Below are positions 38,001 to 45,500 of a stretch of DNA of 64,000 nucleotides, in pieces; positions within the stretch are counted from its first letter, which is position 1; every line of letters begins with the position of its first letter. Origin of the DNA: Tubiluchus corallicola (lineage: Eukaryota; Priapulida; Priapulimorpha; Priapulimorphida; Tubiluchidae); assembly GCA_030141605.1 (NCBI GenBank), contig JAQGDQ010000039.1, forward strand, positions 248,001-312,000, written 5' to 3'. Both the position numbers and the translations under genes were made by a program. The notes beneath the pieces were generated by a model. The model worked only from the letters and a program-made list of their open reading frames with translations. It had not been told where the DNA came from and made no database searches.

Positions 38001-38031
38001 ATATGATCTGCACTGCGAAAATAGCGTCCAT
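12235..38031 (-). CDS. Gene B: secreted Tyr-repeat/EB/EGF/LDLa/EGF/EGF protein
   Basis: Joined exons 38031-37988 (uncertain), 22854-22766, 22046-21514, 20814-20705, 20317-20259, 19968-19816, 19612-19490, 18343-18263, 16083-15958, 14596-14477, 13997-13875 and 12377-12243 form one frame of about 567 residues if translation stops at the TAG just inside the last donor (CDGSK). The order is signal peptide, N-domain with repeats, EB-like, EGF, short LDLa, two LDLa, and two EGF-like modules. Whether the exon at 38.0 kb is really joined across 15 kb is doubtful, because gene X lies between. If it is not, B has lost its signal exon. Role unknown; extracellular by architecture. Confidence 0.65.
12243..12377 (-). 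CDS. Gene B exon 12: EGF-like module
   Basis: Encodes [31 protein letters not shown] and GSDDSCDG, seven cysteines in an EGF-like pattern. The donor sequence GTAAGTAG also encodes SK and a stop in frame, so the exon can end the protein at 12,235. The same arrangement is seen in gene X at 26,999. Confidence 0.82.
12555..12892. mobile_element. Fold-back repeat in intron of gene B
   Basis: The left arm (AAAGAGGTGGCTAACCATAA, CGATATTTCGGAAAA) recurs inverted on the right (TTTTCCGAAATATCG, ATAACCACCTCTTTA). A copy with only the left arm lies at 41,690-41,815. This is probably a MITE. Confidence 0.75.
12990..13145. repeat. Dispersed repeat, inverted relative to 57.0-57.2 kb
   Basis: The words CACAGTTTAGTTGCGCGCAC, AAGGTTAAGTGTA and GCCGTCTGCCGCGCCAGTT match the reverse complement of 56,995-57,175. 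It is probably a transposon remnant. Confidence 0.6.
13875..13997 (-). CDS. Gene B exon 11: EGF-like module
   Basis: Encodes [36 protein letters not shown], with seven cysteines and the ENGGNC core of EGF. It is phase 1 at both ends. Its counterpart in gene C at 42,563 has lost the donor. Confidence 0.88.
14477..14596 (-). CDS. Gene B exon 10: LDLa domain
   Basis: Encodes [25 protein letters not shown] and [11 protein letters not shown]: all six cysteines and the SDE calcium-binding end. The acceptor is TACGTAG and the donor GTAAGT. Confidence 0.9.
14597..15957. other. Intron between the two LDLa exons of gene B
   Basis: No further exon was recognised. The ORF pair at 15,479-15,817 and the purine tract at 15,840-15,950 are not supported by paralogy as coding sequence. 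Confidence 0.4.
15958..16083 (-). CDS. Gene B exon 9: LDLa domain
   Basis: Encodes [38 protein letters not shown], nearly the same as exon 9 of A and C. The donor is GTAGGC, where A and C have GTAAGC, so splicing may be weaker. Confidence 0.88.
16370..16627. repeat. Compound trinucleotide microsatellite
   Basis: About 258 bp made of successive (ACT)n, (GCC)n, (ACC)n and (ATT)n runs. The homopolymeric ORFs on both strands are artefacts. Confidence 0.97.
17530..17760 (-). mobile_element. LINE reverse transcriptase fragment
   Basis: The ORF contains [17 protein letters not shown] and LYTDDVELF, the box-4/box-5 region of a CR1/L2-like reverse transcriptase with YTDD in place of YADD. It is a short remnant in an intron of gene B. 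Confidence 0.75.
17821..18240. repeat. Two-copy tandem duplication in intron of gene B
   Basis: Two diverged copies of about 210 bp (words GTTTGGTT, TGTTCTCATT, CAGTACGACTT and GAGAA..CA..AAAT recur in order). The second copy is shared with gene C at 49,185-49,390. Confidence 0.65.
18263..18343 (-). CDS. Gene B exon 8: short LDLa-like module
   Basis: Encodes [14 protein letters not shown] and [12 protein letters not shown], five cysteines of an LDLa pattern without the SDE end. The 81-nt length equals gene C. Confidence 0.8.
19490..19612 (-). CDS. Gene B exon 7: EGF domain
   Basis: Encodes [36 protein letters not shown]. It has six cysteines, phase 1 at both ends, and the same 123-nt length as A and C. 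Confidence 0.92.
19816..19968 (-). CDS. Gene B exon 6: EB-like module
   Basis: Encodes [18 protein letters not shown], then [18 protein letters not shown]. The six-cysteine EB pattern is conserved but the PGY turn is changed to SGY. The donor is GTACGT. Confidence 0.85.
20259..20317 (-). CDS. Gene B exon 5
   Basis: Encodes [19 protein letters not shown] in 59 nt between TATATAG and GTAAGT. It is a clear orthologue of exon 5 in A and C. Confidence 0.85.
20705..20814 (-). CDS. Gene B exon 4
   Basis: Encodes [20 protein letters not shown] and [16 protein letters not shown]. It is nine nucleotides longer than in A and C through a tandem repeat of the VNY codons. The GC of LGCDNK is replaced by RC. 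Confidence 0.82.
21514..22046 (-). CDS. Gene B exon 3: N-terminal domain with mixed 8/12-residue repeats
   Basis: The 533-nt exon begins [18 protein letters not shown], continues with [17 protein letters not shown] and carries repeats of the types [12 protein letters not shown] (12) and KYYDQPRS (8) at about 21,615-21,905, then [20 protein letters not shown] and EECGSRDYA. The mix of periods shows how an 8-residue unit and a YYDR half-unit combine into the 12-residue form. Plus-strand ORFs over it are shadows. Confidence 0.87.
22766..22854 (-). CDS. Gene B exon 2
   Basis: Encodes [20 protein letters not shown] and IAPPQNLIK with donor GTGAGT. It aligns with exon 2 of A and C but lacks their VEC/AEC cysteine. 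It joins in frame to the 44-nt exon at 37,988-38,031. Confidence 0.7.
22855..26990. other. Interval between gene X and exon 2 of gene B
   Basis: About 23,220-23,513 matches intron 1 of gene A and stops about 15 bp short of where exon 1 should begin. Beyond that (23.5-25.9 kb) I see no gene. (CT)n, (TCTG)n and (TCTA)n microsatellites lie at 25,925-26,058, and 26,260-26,990 resembles 11.8-12.2 kb. Confidence 0.5.
25925..26062. repeat. Compound (CT)n-(TCTG)n-(TCTA)n microsatellite
   Basis: Three adjoining simple repeats. The Ser/Leu/Cys/Val ORF over them is an artefact. Confidence 0.95.
26991..30811 (-). CDS. Gene X: short secreted two-EGF protein with poly-Asp linker
   Basis: Exons 30811-30766, 29280-29128, 28496-28374 and 27124-26999 join in phase 1 throughout and give about 151 residues if the TAG at 26,991 ends the protein. 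The order is a signal peptide, a Cys-containing segment ending in ten aspartates, EGF and an EGF-like module close to exon 12 of gene B. It sits in the same orientation between exons 1 and 2 of B. It may be an independent gene or the remnant 3' half of another array unit that gained a new signal exon. Function unknown. Confidence 0.62.
26999..27124 (-). CDS. Gene X exon 4: EGF-like module
   Basis: Encodes [29 protein letters not shown] and SSEVSCDG, clearly paralogous to exon 12 of gene B (SFTCTC.DGDVIC). It ends at GTAAGTAG, which can be donor or in-frame stop. Confidence 0.8.
27125..28373. other. Intron 3 of gene X
   Basis: Two overlapping plus-strand ORFs at 27,853-28,124 have no recognised domain and look like repeat-derived sequence. 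A CAA/CAG-rich run lies at 28,160-28,196. No other exon was seen. Confidence 0.35.
28374..28496 (-). CDS. Gene X exon 3: EGF domain
   Basis: Encodes [27 protein letters not shown] and PPGFTGRLC, a textbook six-cysteine EGF with the GFTG turn. It is phase 1 at both ends. Confidence 0.88.
29128..29280 (-). CDS. Gene X exon 2: Cys segment and poly-Asp tract
   Basis: Encodes [30 protein letters not shown] and a run of ten aspartates from a (GAC)n microsatellite, with acceptor TTGTTGCAG and donor GTAAGG. Five cysteines fit no domain I can name. The acidic run could bind calcium and may vary in length. Confidence 0.65.
29540..29790. mobile_element. Hairpin MITE in intron 1 of gene X
   Basis: The left arm (GTACAGCCTGGTTTCTCCTC, CCCACCAAGCGCCGCTA, ACAAGGTGTTCCT) recurs inverted on the right (GGAACACCAAGTAGG, TAGCGGCGTTTGGTGGGG, GGGCTGTACAAG). 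It is GC-richer than its surroundings. The ORF across it is a by-product. Confidence 0.75.
30050..30345. mobile_element. hAT-like MITE
   Basis: The left end CTGTGCCAGATTAAGGC and the right end AAATCCAGCCCTGTG form imperfect inverted termini of the CAGGGCCGGATTAAG kind known from hAT MITEs, with possible 8-bp flanking direct repeats. A related terminus occurs near 53,330-53,390. Confidence 0.5.
30766..30811 (-). CDS. Gene X exon 1: signal peptide
   Basis: Encodes [15 protein letters not shown] followed by a split Gly/Glu codon and donor GTACGT. A short basic start, a hydrophobic core and a small-residue end before EEA fit a secretory signal. The exon joins exon 2 in frame. Confidence 0.7.
31141..31435. 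mobile_element. Palindromic MITE upstream of gene X
   Basis: AACCAGTGATTCCTG with GTGGCGTTTACGTAGCA on the left mirror TGCTACGTAAACGCCAC and AGGCTCACTGGTT on the right. The element has no coding capacity. Confidence 0.7.
31661..31780. repeat. Short inverted repeat
   Basis: ACACAGAGTAAGGAGCATA is mirrored by CTCCTTATGTCTTACTCTGT about 100 bp away. It could form a hairpin and is probably MITE-derived. Confidence 0.55.
32265..34285 (-). mobile_element. Degenerate CR1/L2-like non-LTR retrotransposon
   Basis: On the minus strand the order is an APE-type endonuclease part (34,280-33,795, with [18 protein letters not shown]), reverse transcriptase pieces (33,456-32,786, with LFINDLP and [12 protein letters not shown]) and a C-terminus (32,710-32,265, ending [20 protein letters not shown] and a stop). 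Frames are broken by indels and stops, so it is dead. It lies between gene X and the exon 1 copy at 38 kb. Confidence 0.85.
34298..35037 (+). mobile_element. Second LINE fragment, opposite orientation
   Basis: An ORF at 34,298-34,510 looks like the endonuclease-RT linker of a LINE, and the segment ends in TTGAGCAATAAATTGAATTG, the typical short-repeat 3' tail seen several times in the window. The domain evidence is weak. Confidence 0.4.
35038..36940. other. Interval without recognised genes
   Basis: It contains short ORFs only (for example 35,406-35,618, plus strand) with no domain or paralogue support. The words resemble degraded retroelement sequence, but I cannot assign a family. Confidence 0.35.
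36944..37560. mobile_element. Fold-back MITE family, copy 1, split by a SINE
   Basis: The termini AACACAACTTTATTAAAAC and TAATAAAGTTGTGTTG are inverted, and the inner arms CAAACGTTTCGACAG.CTGTCATCATCAGTGGTAAA are mirrored at 37,455-37,500. Copies 2 and 3 lie at 43,860 and 57,765. About 240 bp of SINE interrupts this copy. Confidence 0.8.
36985..37222 (-). mobile_element. tRNA-derived SINE inserted in a MITE
   Basis: The minus-strand head at 37,215-37,128 has GGGTGGCCGAGTTGCTAAGG (A box with D-arm) and GAGTTCGAATCTC (B box), and its ends pair as TACGGGTGG with CCACCTGTA. It resembles a class II (Leu/Ser-type) tRNA. The anticodon arm is poor and a tail follows, so it is a SINE rather than a working tRNA. 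Flanking TTACATA may be the target duplication. Confidence 0.7.
37988..38031 (-). CDS. Exon 1 copy (gene B or orphan)
   Basis: Encodes [14 protein letters not shown] plus two bases, with donor GTAAGT, 44 nt as in A and C. It splices in frame to exon 2 at 22,854, giving a good signal peptide, but that intron would be 15 kb and contain gene X. It may instead be the stranded first exon of a collapsed array unit. Confidence 0.6.
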
Positions 38032-38108
38032 TCTGCCCTGTGTATTGCTGTTTTCCTGAGTTCGACGTTTGTAATAGAAGGCACTTTTTGTCAATCAAAT
38101 ACTGCTGA

Positions 38109-38172
38109 AACAAGTTCGACTCAAACTATTGGTCGAAGAATTCGTTAAAGTCGAGACTTTGGATCTGACATC
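38109..38172 (-). promoter_or_regulatory. Conserved upstream block with CCAAT box
   Basis: Nearly identical to 9,509-9,572 and in the same position relative to the exon 1 ATG. It is a candidate promoter or 5' UTR element. Confidence 0.35.
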
Positions 38173-41100
38173 GTAAATAGATGCGAAATTTATTGTAATT
38201 TATGTATTCGCAGGTATAGGTACAGGTTTTTATATTTTCAAAAAATGAGGTCAATGGTACCATTTTGAATTCAAGATGACAGATAAAAAAACTGGCTTTT
38301 TATTTTAGTTTATTCCGGTGAGGTTCCACAACGATCCTTTGCGAGTTCATGGAGCTTTAGGTATTTTCCAAAAGGGCATCCCTTTTTTTTCAAAAGGTAA
38401 TTCCCTCAACCAGAATAACAACAACACTTTCCAAATGAGCAGCGATTTAGGTCGAGCTTTCGACCGACCAAAAATGAGACCTATAAAGTGCAGCCGACTG
38501 TAAATTCATGCAAGTACATTGTTTGCGTTTCTTTGTAAACCGCAACACAAAATATCTACGCGCAGCTAAAACGCTACCACAGTTTGCAAAATGAATAATG
38601 ACAAATTGGCAAATTTGGTATCAAAATACGCAAAAGATATAGCCTGCTAACATTTCACCATCTCACGAAAATTAATTTTTAAATTACAGTAAAACGATGA
38701 TTATATTTTTAGAAAGCTGTGACTGATTTCAAAACGTGTTTCCACGTATTATGTTTATTTATGCTTTTGCCACAAACAATTAATAATTTCGTCATTTCTT
38801 TATAAATACTGTAATATGTGTCCGTAGAATAGCGCTATTTCAAAATAAAAAGCATATAAAACAGTCCAAATGCTTCGAAGCCGATATACACTACTTTACT
38901 ACTTCCAAGCTCCAAAGTGTTTACCATATACGGATAACTTCTCAATTTCATTACAATTATGGCGGCTGACAAGAAATGACTTTTTTGTGTCGATCAAGGT
39001 AGTCGTTTTCTCAAACTCTCAGTCTTTCAACTTTATTATGACAGATTAAAATCGATTTAATTTTCTACTGTTGTAGACCAGTTTTTATTCCAATGTCAAT
39101 AATTTTAGTGTAAGGTTTTTTATTTTTTATTTATTTACTTTATTTTACGTTTATTTCAGAACATAACAAGTACCTTAGAACACTAAAAACTTAATTAAAA
39201 ATCACGTATATATATATATTATGTTGTTGTATAGTATTGCGTCTGAAATAAAAAATTGAATTTAATTGAATTAAATCGAATTAAGTAGTGGTGTCTACTG
39301 CACAGTCCAGCAAACTAATTCGTTATCTGGCAATTGGTCCACGATTTCTTAACTATTGCAATGGTCACTAACGTTTCCTAACACAATAATCTGTTCCCAG
39401 TGGCTGACCTGCTACCTCGATGGTTTGAATCTTTCTATCCTCAGTTCTTATCTTTTATATACAATTTTTAGACATCTATACAGTTGATACAATTTAGGCC
39501 ATTCTGTCAAGATAACTAATGCTATTGAAGCGCTAATTAAAGATTCTTTGGGTTTTGTAGAGACATAGGCACAGATATGCACGGAAGTGCATTGATCTGC
39601 CGTCGGATTCTCGCCGCCAGGGCAGTGGTAATAATACCTGGAAAGTTTGAACCAGAGCTATCGATGGGTGAAAGGCCTCGGTTCGAATGTCACATCTTGA
39701 AATTAGATTACTAAACTAAACGACTGGGACAAATAATCAGACATTAACCAGTTTCAAAAGAGCGGCATAAGACCCGTCCAAGTTAAAAAGTAAAGGTTGA
39801 AACCAGCAGATGTTTAAAACCTGCTAATATTTTGTTATTGTGAAAGAATCTTTATAATTGGATTAAATAAGTTGTTAAGTAAACACAAAACTCCCACCCT
39901 CACATTGACGCCTGAAACAGTTGGACAAGTCCTGGGAGGGCGGGAGTAGGCCTATTTGGTGCTTAAGCCATCACCGGCATCCACTGAACTAAATGTGGCA
40001 CATATTTATAGATTTTGCACAGGTAAGACAGGTAAGTATTTAAATTTAAGCCAATCAGAAAGTAGGATTTGTAAATTCAATGCAGGTAACATTATTACAC
40101 TTTGATTTCCAGGGGTGTTTTTACTCTGCTTTGAAGTAACATACAGGCCGCCTGTTATGTACTCTTGAGTGAGTAAAAGTTTGAACCCAAAACAGGACGA
40201 AACTCAGCCGCGCAACAGTATTAATGACACGCTCAAAATAACTATTTTGCTCAGTGCGTAACTTTGATACGCACTGAATGTTAAGAAAATTGAAGAATGC
40301 TTATTTTTCTTTCTTCCAATTTTGGTATTCTCTTGTTATGTGTTTATGACCACCATGTAATTTAACTGAACTGAACCGTTTTGCGCCCAGGCATCTGATT
40401 TAATAGTTACTTAGTTCAAAATGGTCTGTTACTTAATTACTTACTCAGCTTCTCTTAGTAGAACGGTTATAGGAAAATCTGGTTAATATAAAACGCAGAT
40501 ATATAAGAAAACGTTGCCTTGCATGACGTTATTTAATGCAAGTAAAACCAAGTATATGTACTTTGTTCCAACCAGTATGCGCCATATTGTATTTGGCAAT
40601 GTTTATATGGATAACAAGCTAATTGACTGTAGCAACAGTTAAAAATACTTAGGACATACATTATCATGCGACTACGCTGATGATAAAGATATTGCTAATC
40701 AATTACGTGAGCAAATATGTTGTTGCCAAAATTTCGTTATTTCTCACGTAATGCTAAATCGCGTTTGTTTAGACCTTGCTGTTTTAGTTCCTATTGCAGT
40801 AATCTCAGGCTATTGTATAAAGGTGCCAGTCTAGCAAAATTTCACATTTCGCACTATATTGCCCTCTAAATTTTTTTAACTAAACATATGCGTTTTTTAC
40901 TCTAAGAAACCGAATTTTAAATAGCTGTATGTGATTCTTGCATAGCTGATACAGATATTCAATGAAAGTCATTGTACTTCCAACTACTCAAAATTAACCT
41001 CTGCATTCAATGTTTAAGCTAACCTGTGCTCCTTTTGTACAATTTTCGTCTTGTGTATATAGTTTTATATCCTGCATCTCTTACTTGTTTTATATATTAC

Positions 41101-42426
41101 TTCATCCATTGATTTAAATCATAAAATAAATAAGTAAATAAATTCTTGTTTTCAGTCGTGACGTGGCTTTAGAGGATGCAATTATCAGGGCATAATTGTA
41201 TTATGTAATTGTAATATGGCTATGTAATAATTGTAAAATTAATAAATTTTACAAAAATTTAGCACTTTATGGCAAATTGAGATTAAATATTACATGAAGT
41301 GAGCAGTGTTAGATAAGTGAAGCAACAATTTGAAAATACGTGTTGTTTAACATGGTTTCCCATGATGTGCATTGGGAATGTGTTCCTGTGGATTGGGCCG
41401 CTGCCGCATATTAACCCCCTCTCGCCGTTCGTTACACACGCAAAAAACGTTGTAGAGACAGCCAAATATTAAGAATCAGATGGACAAGTATAAACTAGCT
41501 AAAAATAAAAGTAATGTGTGCACAATAACAGTGTAGGCGGTGTAGCACTTTTGACGGCATGGAAAATGGCAGACGTTTCGGCTACTGCTACCCTTTTAGC
41601 AAGTTCACAGACACAGTGTACAATCATTAATCTAACAATGAATCAGCTTAAAATTTGAAGAATGTTGGAGTTTATCCACAATAAAAGTAAAGAGGTGGTT
41701 AATCACAATAAAGTTTATTAGTACTAACGATATTTCGGGACTCCACTGCTCCCTTCATCGAGTTACATAAAATGAATCACATAGAATTCCGGAATGTTAT
41801 TTAAAGACTGTAAAAGCAAAACTTCGTTAACGCTAATACTTTCATGTTTCTAACTGGCCTTTTAGCCTCACAGCGCATGGGCTTCTATGCATACCATTGT
41901 TTGTCAGCCTAATAAACAAACTGTCACAGTTACTTATTTGTCTAGGAGGAATAACAGTCTCAGAAAAAAAAAGAATTCAGAGCGATAGTAGAAGTAATGA
42001 GGAACGTGCACGCCTGATGACTGCTTATAATTCAGTTACTAAACTATGAACAATGAAATGTATTTCACACATAGCAAAATAGAATCACACGATCAATAGT
42101 ATTTGAAATTACAAAAAACTTAGTATAGTGTACAACCTTGTAGTCATTTTTGCACACTCCCCTTACATAATGGAAGTGAAGTATCTAATATGTGTACGCC
42201 TAATGCTATAAATAATGTCCTAAATAAAATGTCGTCATATCCTCTAAATATCGTTAAATAAATTAAAATGTCTATCATTTGTTTCTACTCGTGGTTAGAT
42301 TTTATTCTAAAATTAACTTACGACTCATGCAAAATTGTGACAAGTTTGCAGCATTCGGCATTTGTTCGTTACTTGACATTTATCTTCTGAAAGAAGACAC
42401 ATTATAGCATTTTTGAATTACAATAA

Positions 42427-42563
42427 TTAATTAATAATTAATTGACAAGGAGAACATTGCGTAGCCCCGGAACCTTTGCCACAGCTGCACACGAATTTAC
42501 CGAAATCATCAACTGCACAAGTGCCCCCATTCTCACAAAGATTGTCAATACAAGGATACTGAA
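42427..42563 (-). CDS. Gene C exon 11: terminal EGF-like exon
   Basis: Encodes [32 protein letters not shown] and a short tail before TAA. Aligned to exon 11 of B, the stretch holding TGTGACATGCCG and the donor is deleted, so the exon reads into former intron. An AATAAA on the minus strand at 42,306-42,301 could serve the 3' end. Confidence 0.65.
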
Positions 42564-45500
42564 CTATAACTATAACACAAAAAAAGGAAACACTCACAAC
42601 GTTCAATTTGCGGTTCCCTAATTTAACAGCTGCCCTGGAGTTGGAAAACTATACCACCTTCGGCAGACAGTTAAGAAATGAATCAATTCAGAACAATTTG
42701 TCAACATATTTCATTTTTAATGCTGGTGTTCTTTTTTAATTGCATATTTATGTTATTATAATACCAGTTTAATTTAATGTTTCAAAATTATATTGAATTT
42801 GATATTCCATTAGTAACTCTACATTAGCGTGTCTCGCATGTCAGCCCACAGCAGCAATGATAAGAGTATCCAATAGATTTTTGCAAATTAATGCTGCCTC
42901 GTTGGCGCACATTTTCAAAAGAAATGATGTTTTATACCTAGCATGTAATGCTGAGATAATGCTGTAGTGGCTCTCGTAAGAGGGGGTACCTAAAAACTGG
43001 CTTCAGTGCAATATAGACAAAAAACTCCCAAAAATTAATTTAGTAGTTCCAGCAATTCCTTCTAATTTTTTTTCTTTTTCTATCCTTTTTGTTTACATTA
43101 AAAAGCACTACAGTGATAGTTCGAAACGTTGTGCCCTTTCTTTGTCCTTGTATTCATTCATGGTCACCGTCCTTGTCATTAAGAATTAATCTGTGATCAA
43201 TTTTTTATTGACAAAAAACTGTTTCAATGTAAGTACAGAGCTACAGGTGGCAAAACCGTTGGCAATCTTTTTGGTCATTTCCGATGAAATCTGAAAACAG
43301 GTACTGTGCTGTACTAGACTTCTCTATTTTCGCTGCCTTCATCAAAGCACTGCTGATGACTATTAAAATGTGCATTTCCAAAATCAGCAAGTATTTCAAG
43401 TTAAATTTATTTATTTACAATGTTATTCGGTTATGTTCAAAGTGTTCCAGACAATACAGTTACATTAGTAAACTACATTAGCAAAAAACAAGAAAAACAC
43501 TATATTAAGCCTTATTATGACACTCTCGCACAAAAAATAAAAAAAGAATTAGGTGCTGTACAAATAAACACACTGGCGTGCGCACACACTTGCAACACAC
43601 AACTATAATCTTATCTATGAGAAATTTGTGTAAACTACACTTGTAGCAAAAACACAAACCTTTTACAATTTCAATTTTCCAGCATCTCAAAAAAGAAAAA
43701 CTTTACACTTTGTAAAACATCCTGAAAAACATTTATATGATACCTGTAGACTATTGTCACATGTTTAAGGGAGCATCGTATTTGTGAAAATTATTTTCAA
43801 GTACAATATTTTAGTTTCAGAGCTCAAGTCAATTTATACAGGCACTTCACAACATTTATTATTAAGACAACACAACTTTTATTAAAAACTTTAATTTACA
43901 AGTGTTTAAAAACATGTCTAAACGTTTCGGCAGCAATCAGCTGTCATCATCAGTGATACACTATACAAACAACAACCAATGGTGCACTATTGTATACTAT
44001 GCAAACAACTGGTTGTTGTTTGTATAGTGTACCACTGATGATGACAGCTGATTGGTGTCGAAACGTTTGGACATATTTTTAAACAGTTGTAAATTAAAAT
44101 TATTAACGTTACTATAAATTATTCATTGCGTGTTGGCTTATCCATTTTTTTTCTATATAGTATGATAGTTTACTGATTTCTCTGTGTTGCTCTTCTGCTC
44201 CAATTATTAAGGCGGACCCGGTGCAGGACCTGCAGAAACAATAAACCGATTTAATCACAATCAACAGCACATAATTAGCTTGACGTCACCATCACCACTT
44301 TTTTAAGTTTCTCTAAATGAGTATATTCTCGACAGAGGCAGCATCTTCAAGACACTAGAAACAATTAATTACAAATTAATTTACGTGGAAATTTTACAAG
44401 CACGTAGTGCTACAAATTAATGCAGGAAGATTTAAAATGCGTTACTAGAATAATCTAACGTTAAAATTTATAGGTTAATTCCATCATAAGGCGCGTATTT
44501 CTATACCATAACAAAGGCAAAGTGTACCTAGACTTACAAGGACCAGGCACTAAAAACAGTGCCAACCTCATTTCATAACGACTGTATGTCGTTTTGCCAG
44601 TGTACAATTCGCCAGTCTATCTTTTCGCCAGTCTATCGCCAGGGCATATTTTCGCCAGTCTCTTTTTGCCACGCTATCTTTTTGCCAGTTTCTATCTTTT
44701 CGCCAGTCTTTTTTTTACCAGGCTATCTTTTTGCCAGTGTAACCGTGACAAACACTGACGACTTAACAGGCCTATATACAGAAGTCACCATAGGCAATTA
44801 GGTATCGACATGGTTTCATTTAAACGCTTTGTGAAAAGAAGATATAAGCCCTACAGAGGCGTGCCATATATCACTGGATTCGCAATGAAGCGAAGAATCT
44901 GATACAGTGCGCCAAAATCGCAAGTTTCGTTTAGCCAAAAAAACGGCAATAAAAAGTATGTCCGGTCGAAAATTTGACATTCAGGATCTGCTGTTATTTT
45001 CGTTCTGCGGTACGCATCTTTTTTCAATAACTCAAAAGCTAGACGTGCTACTCGTCTAAATTTGGTGTGCTTGTAGCTAGAGTAGACGACCACCGCAGCT
45101 TACAATTTCGCGTCGTGGTCCTTTAACCCGCCTAAGTTATGATACGAAAATCGTTAAAATATGTCCACTTTGATAAACTATAACTTCTACAAGAAGCACC
45201 ACCGAACACCATGGCGCCCAAAGTTGATTGTACTATCAATCCTCTATCCAATGATGTGCAAAACAGGGTCCGCCGCCGCAGGGCTGCCACGCTAAGCCCG
45301 TTTTCTGGATCCGTGTTGGTTGGAAATCACTTGTAGAAAGAATGCTTTTAGTTGCACTATTGCACTATTTTCATACATCGATTTTCATATTTGCATTAAC
45401 CTATAAAATTATTGTAAATCTTTTAAAAATATCTTCTAAAAATTTAAAACTAATATCGAACAAAAATTGTAATATTGTAATGTTGAACGGATGGTGCTGA

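Larger units (their letters stand above)
37850..42600. repeat. Diverged duplicate of 9.24-14.0 kb
   Basis: Matching landmarks occur in the same order: exon 1, TCCAAATGCTTCGAAGCCGA, GTTTTGTAGAGACA, CCTTGCATGACGTTATTT, the fold-back arm, AATAATGTCCTAAATAAAAT, and the EGF exon. The EGF-like exon present at 12,243 is missing at the matching place (about 41,370-41,495). Confidence 0.85.
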
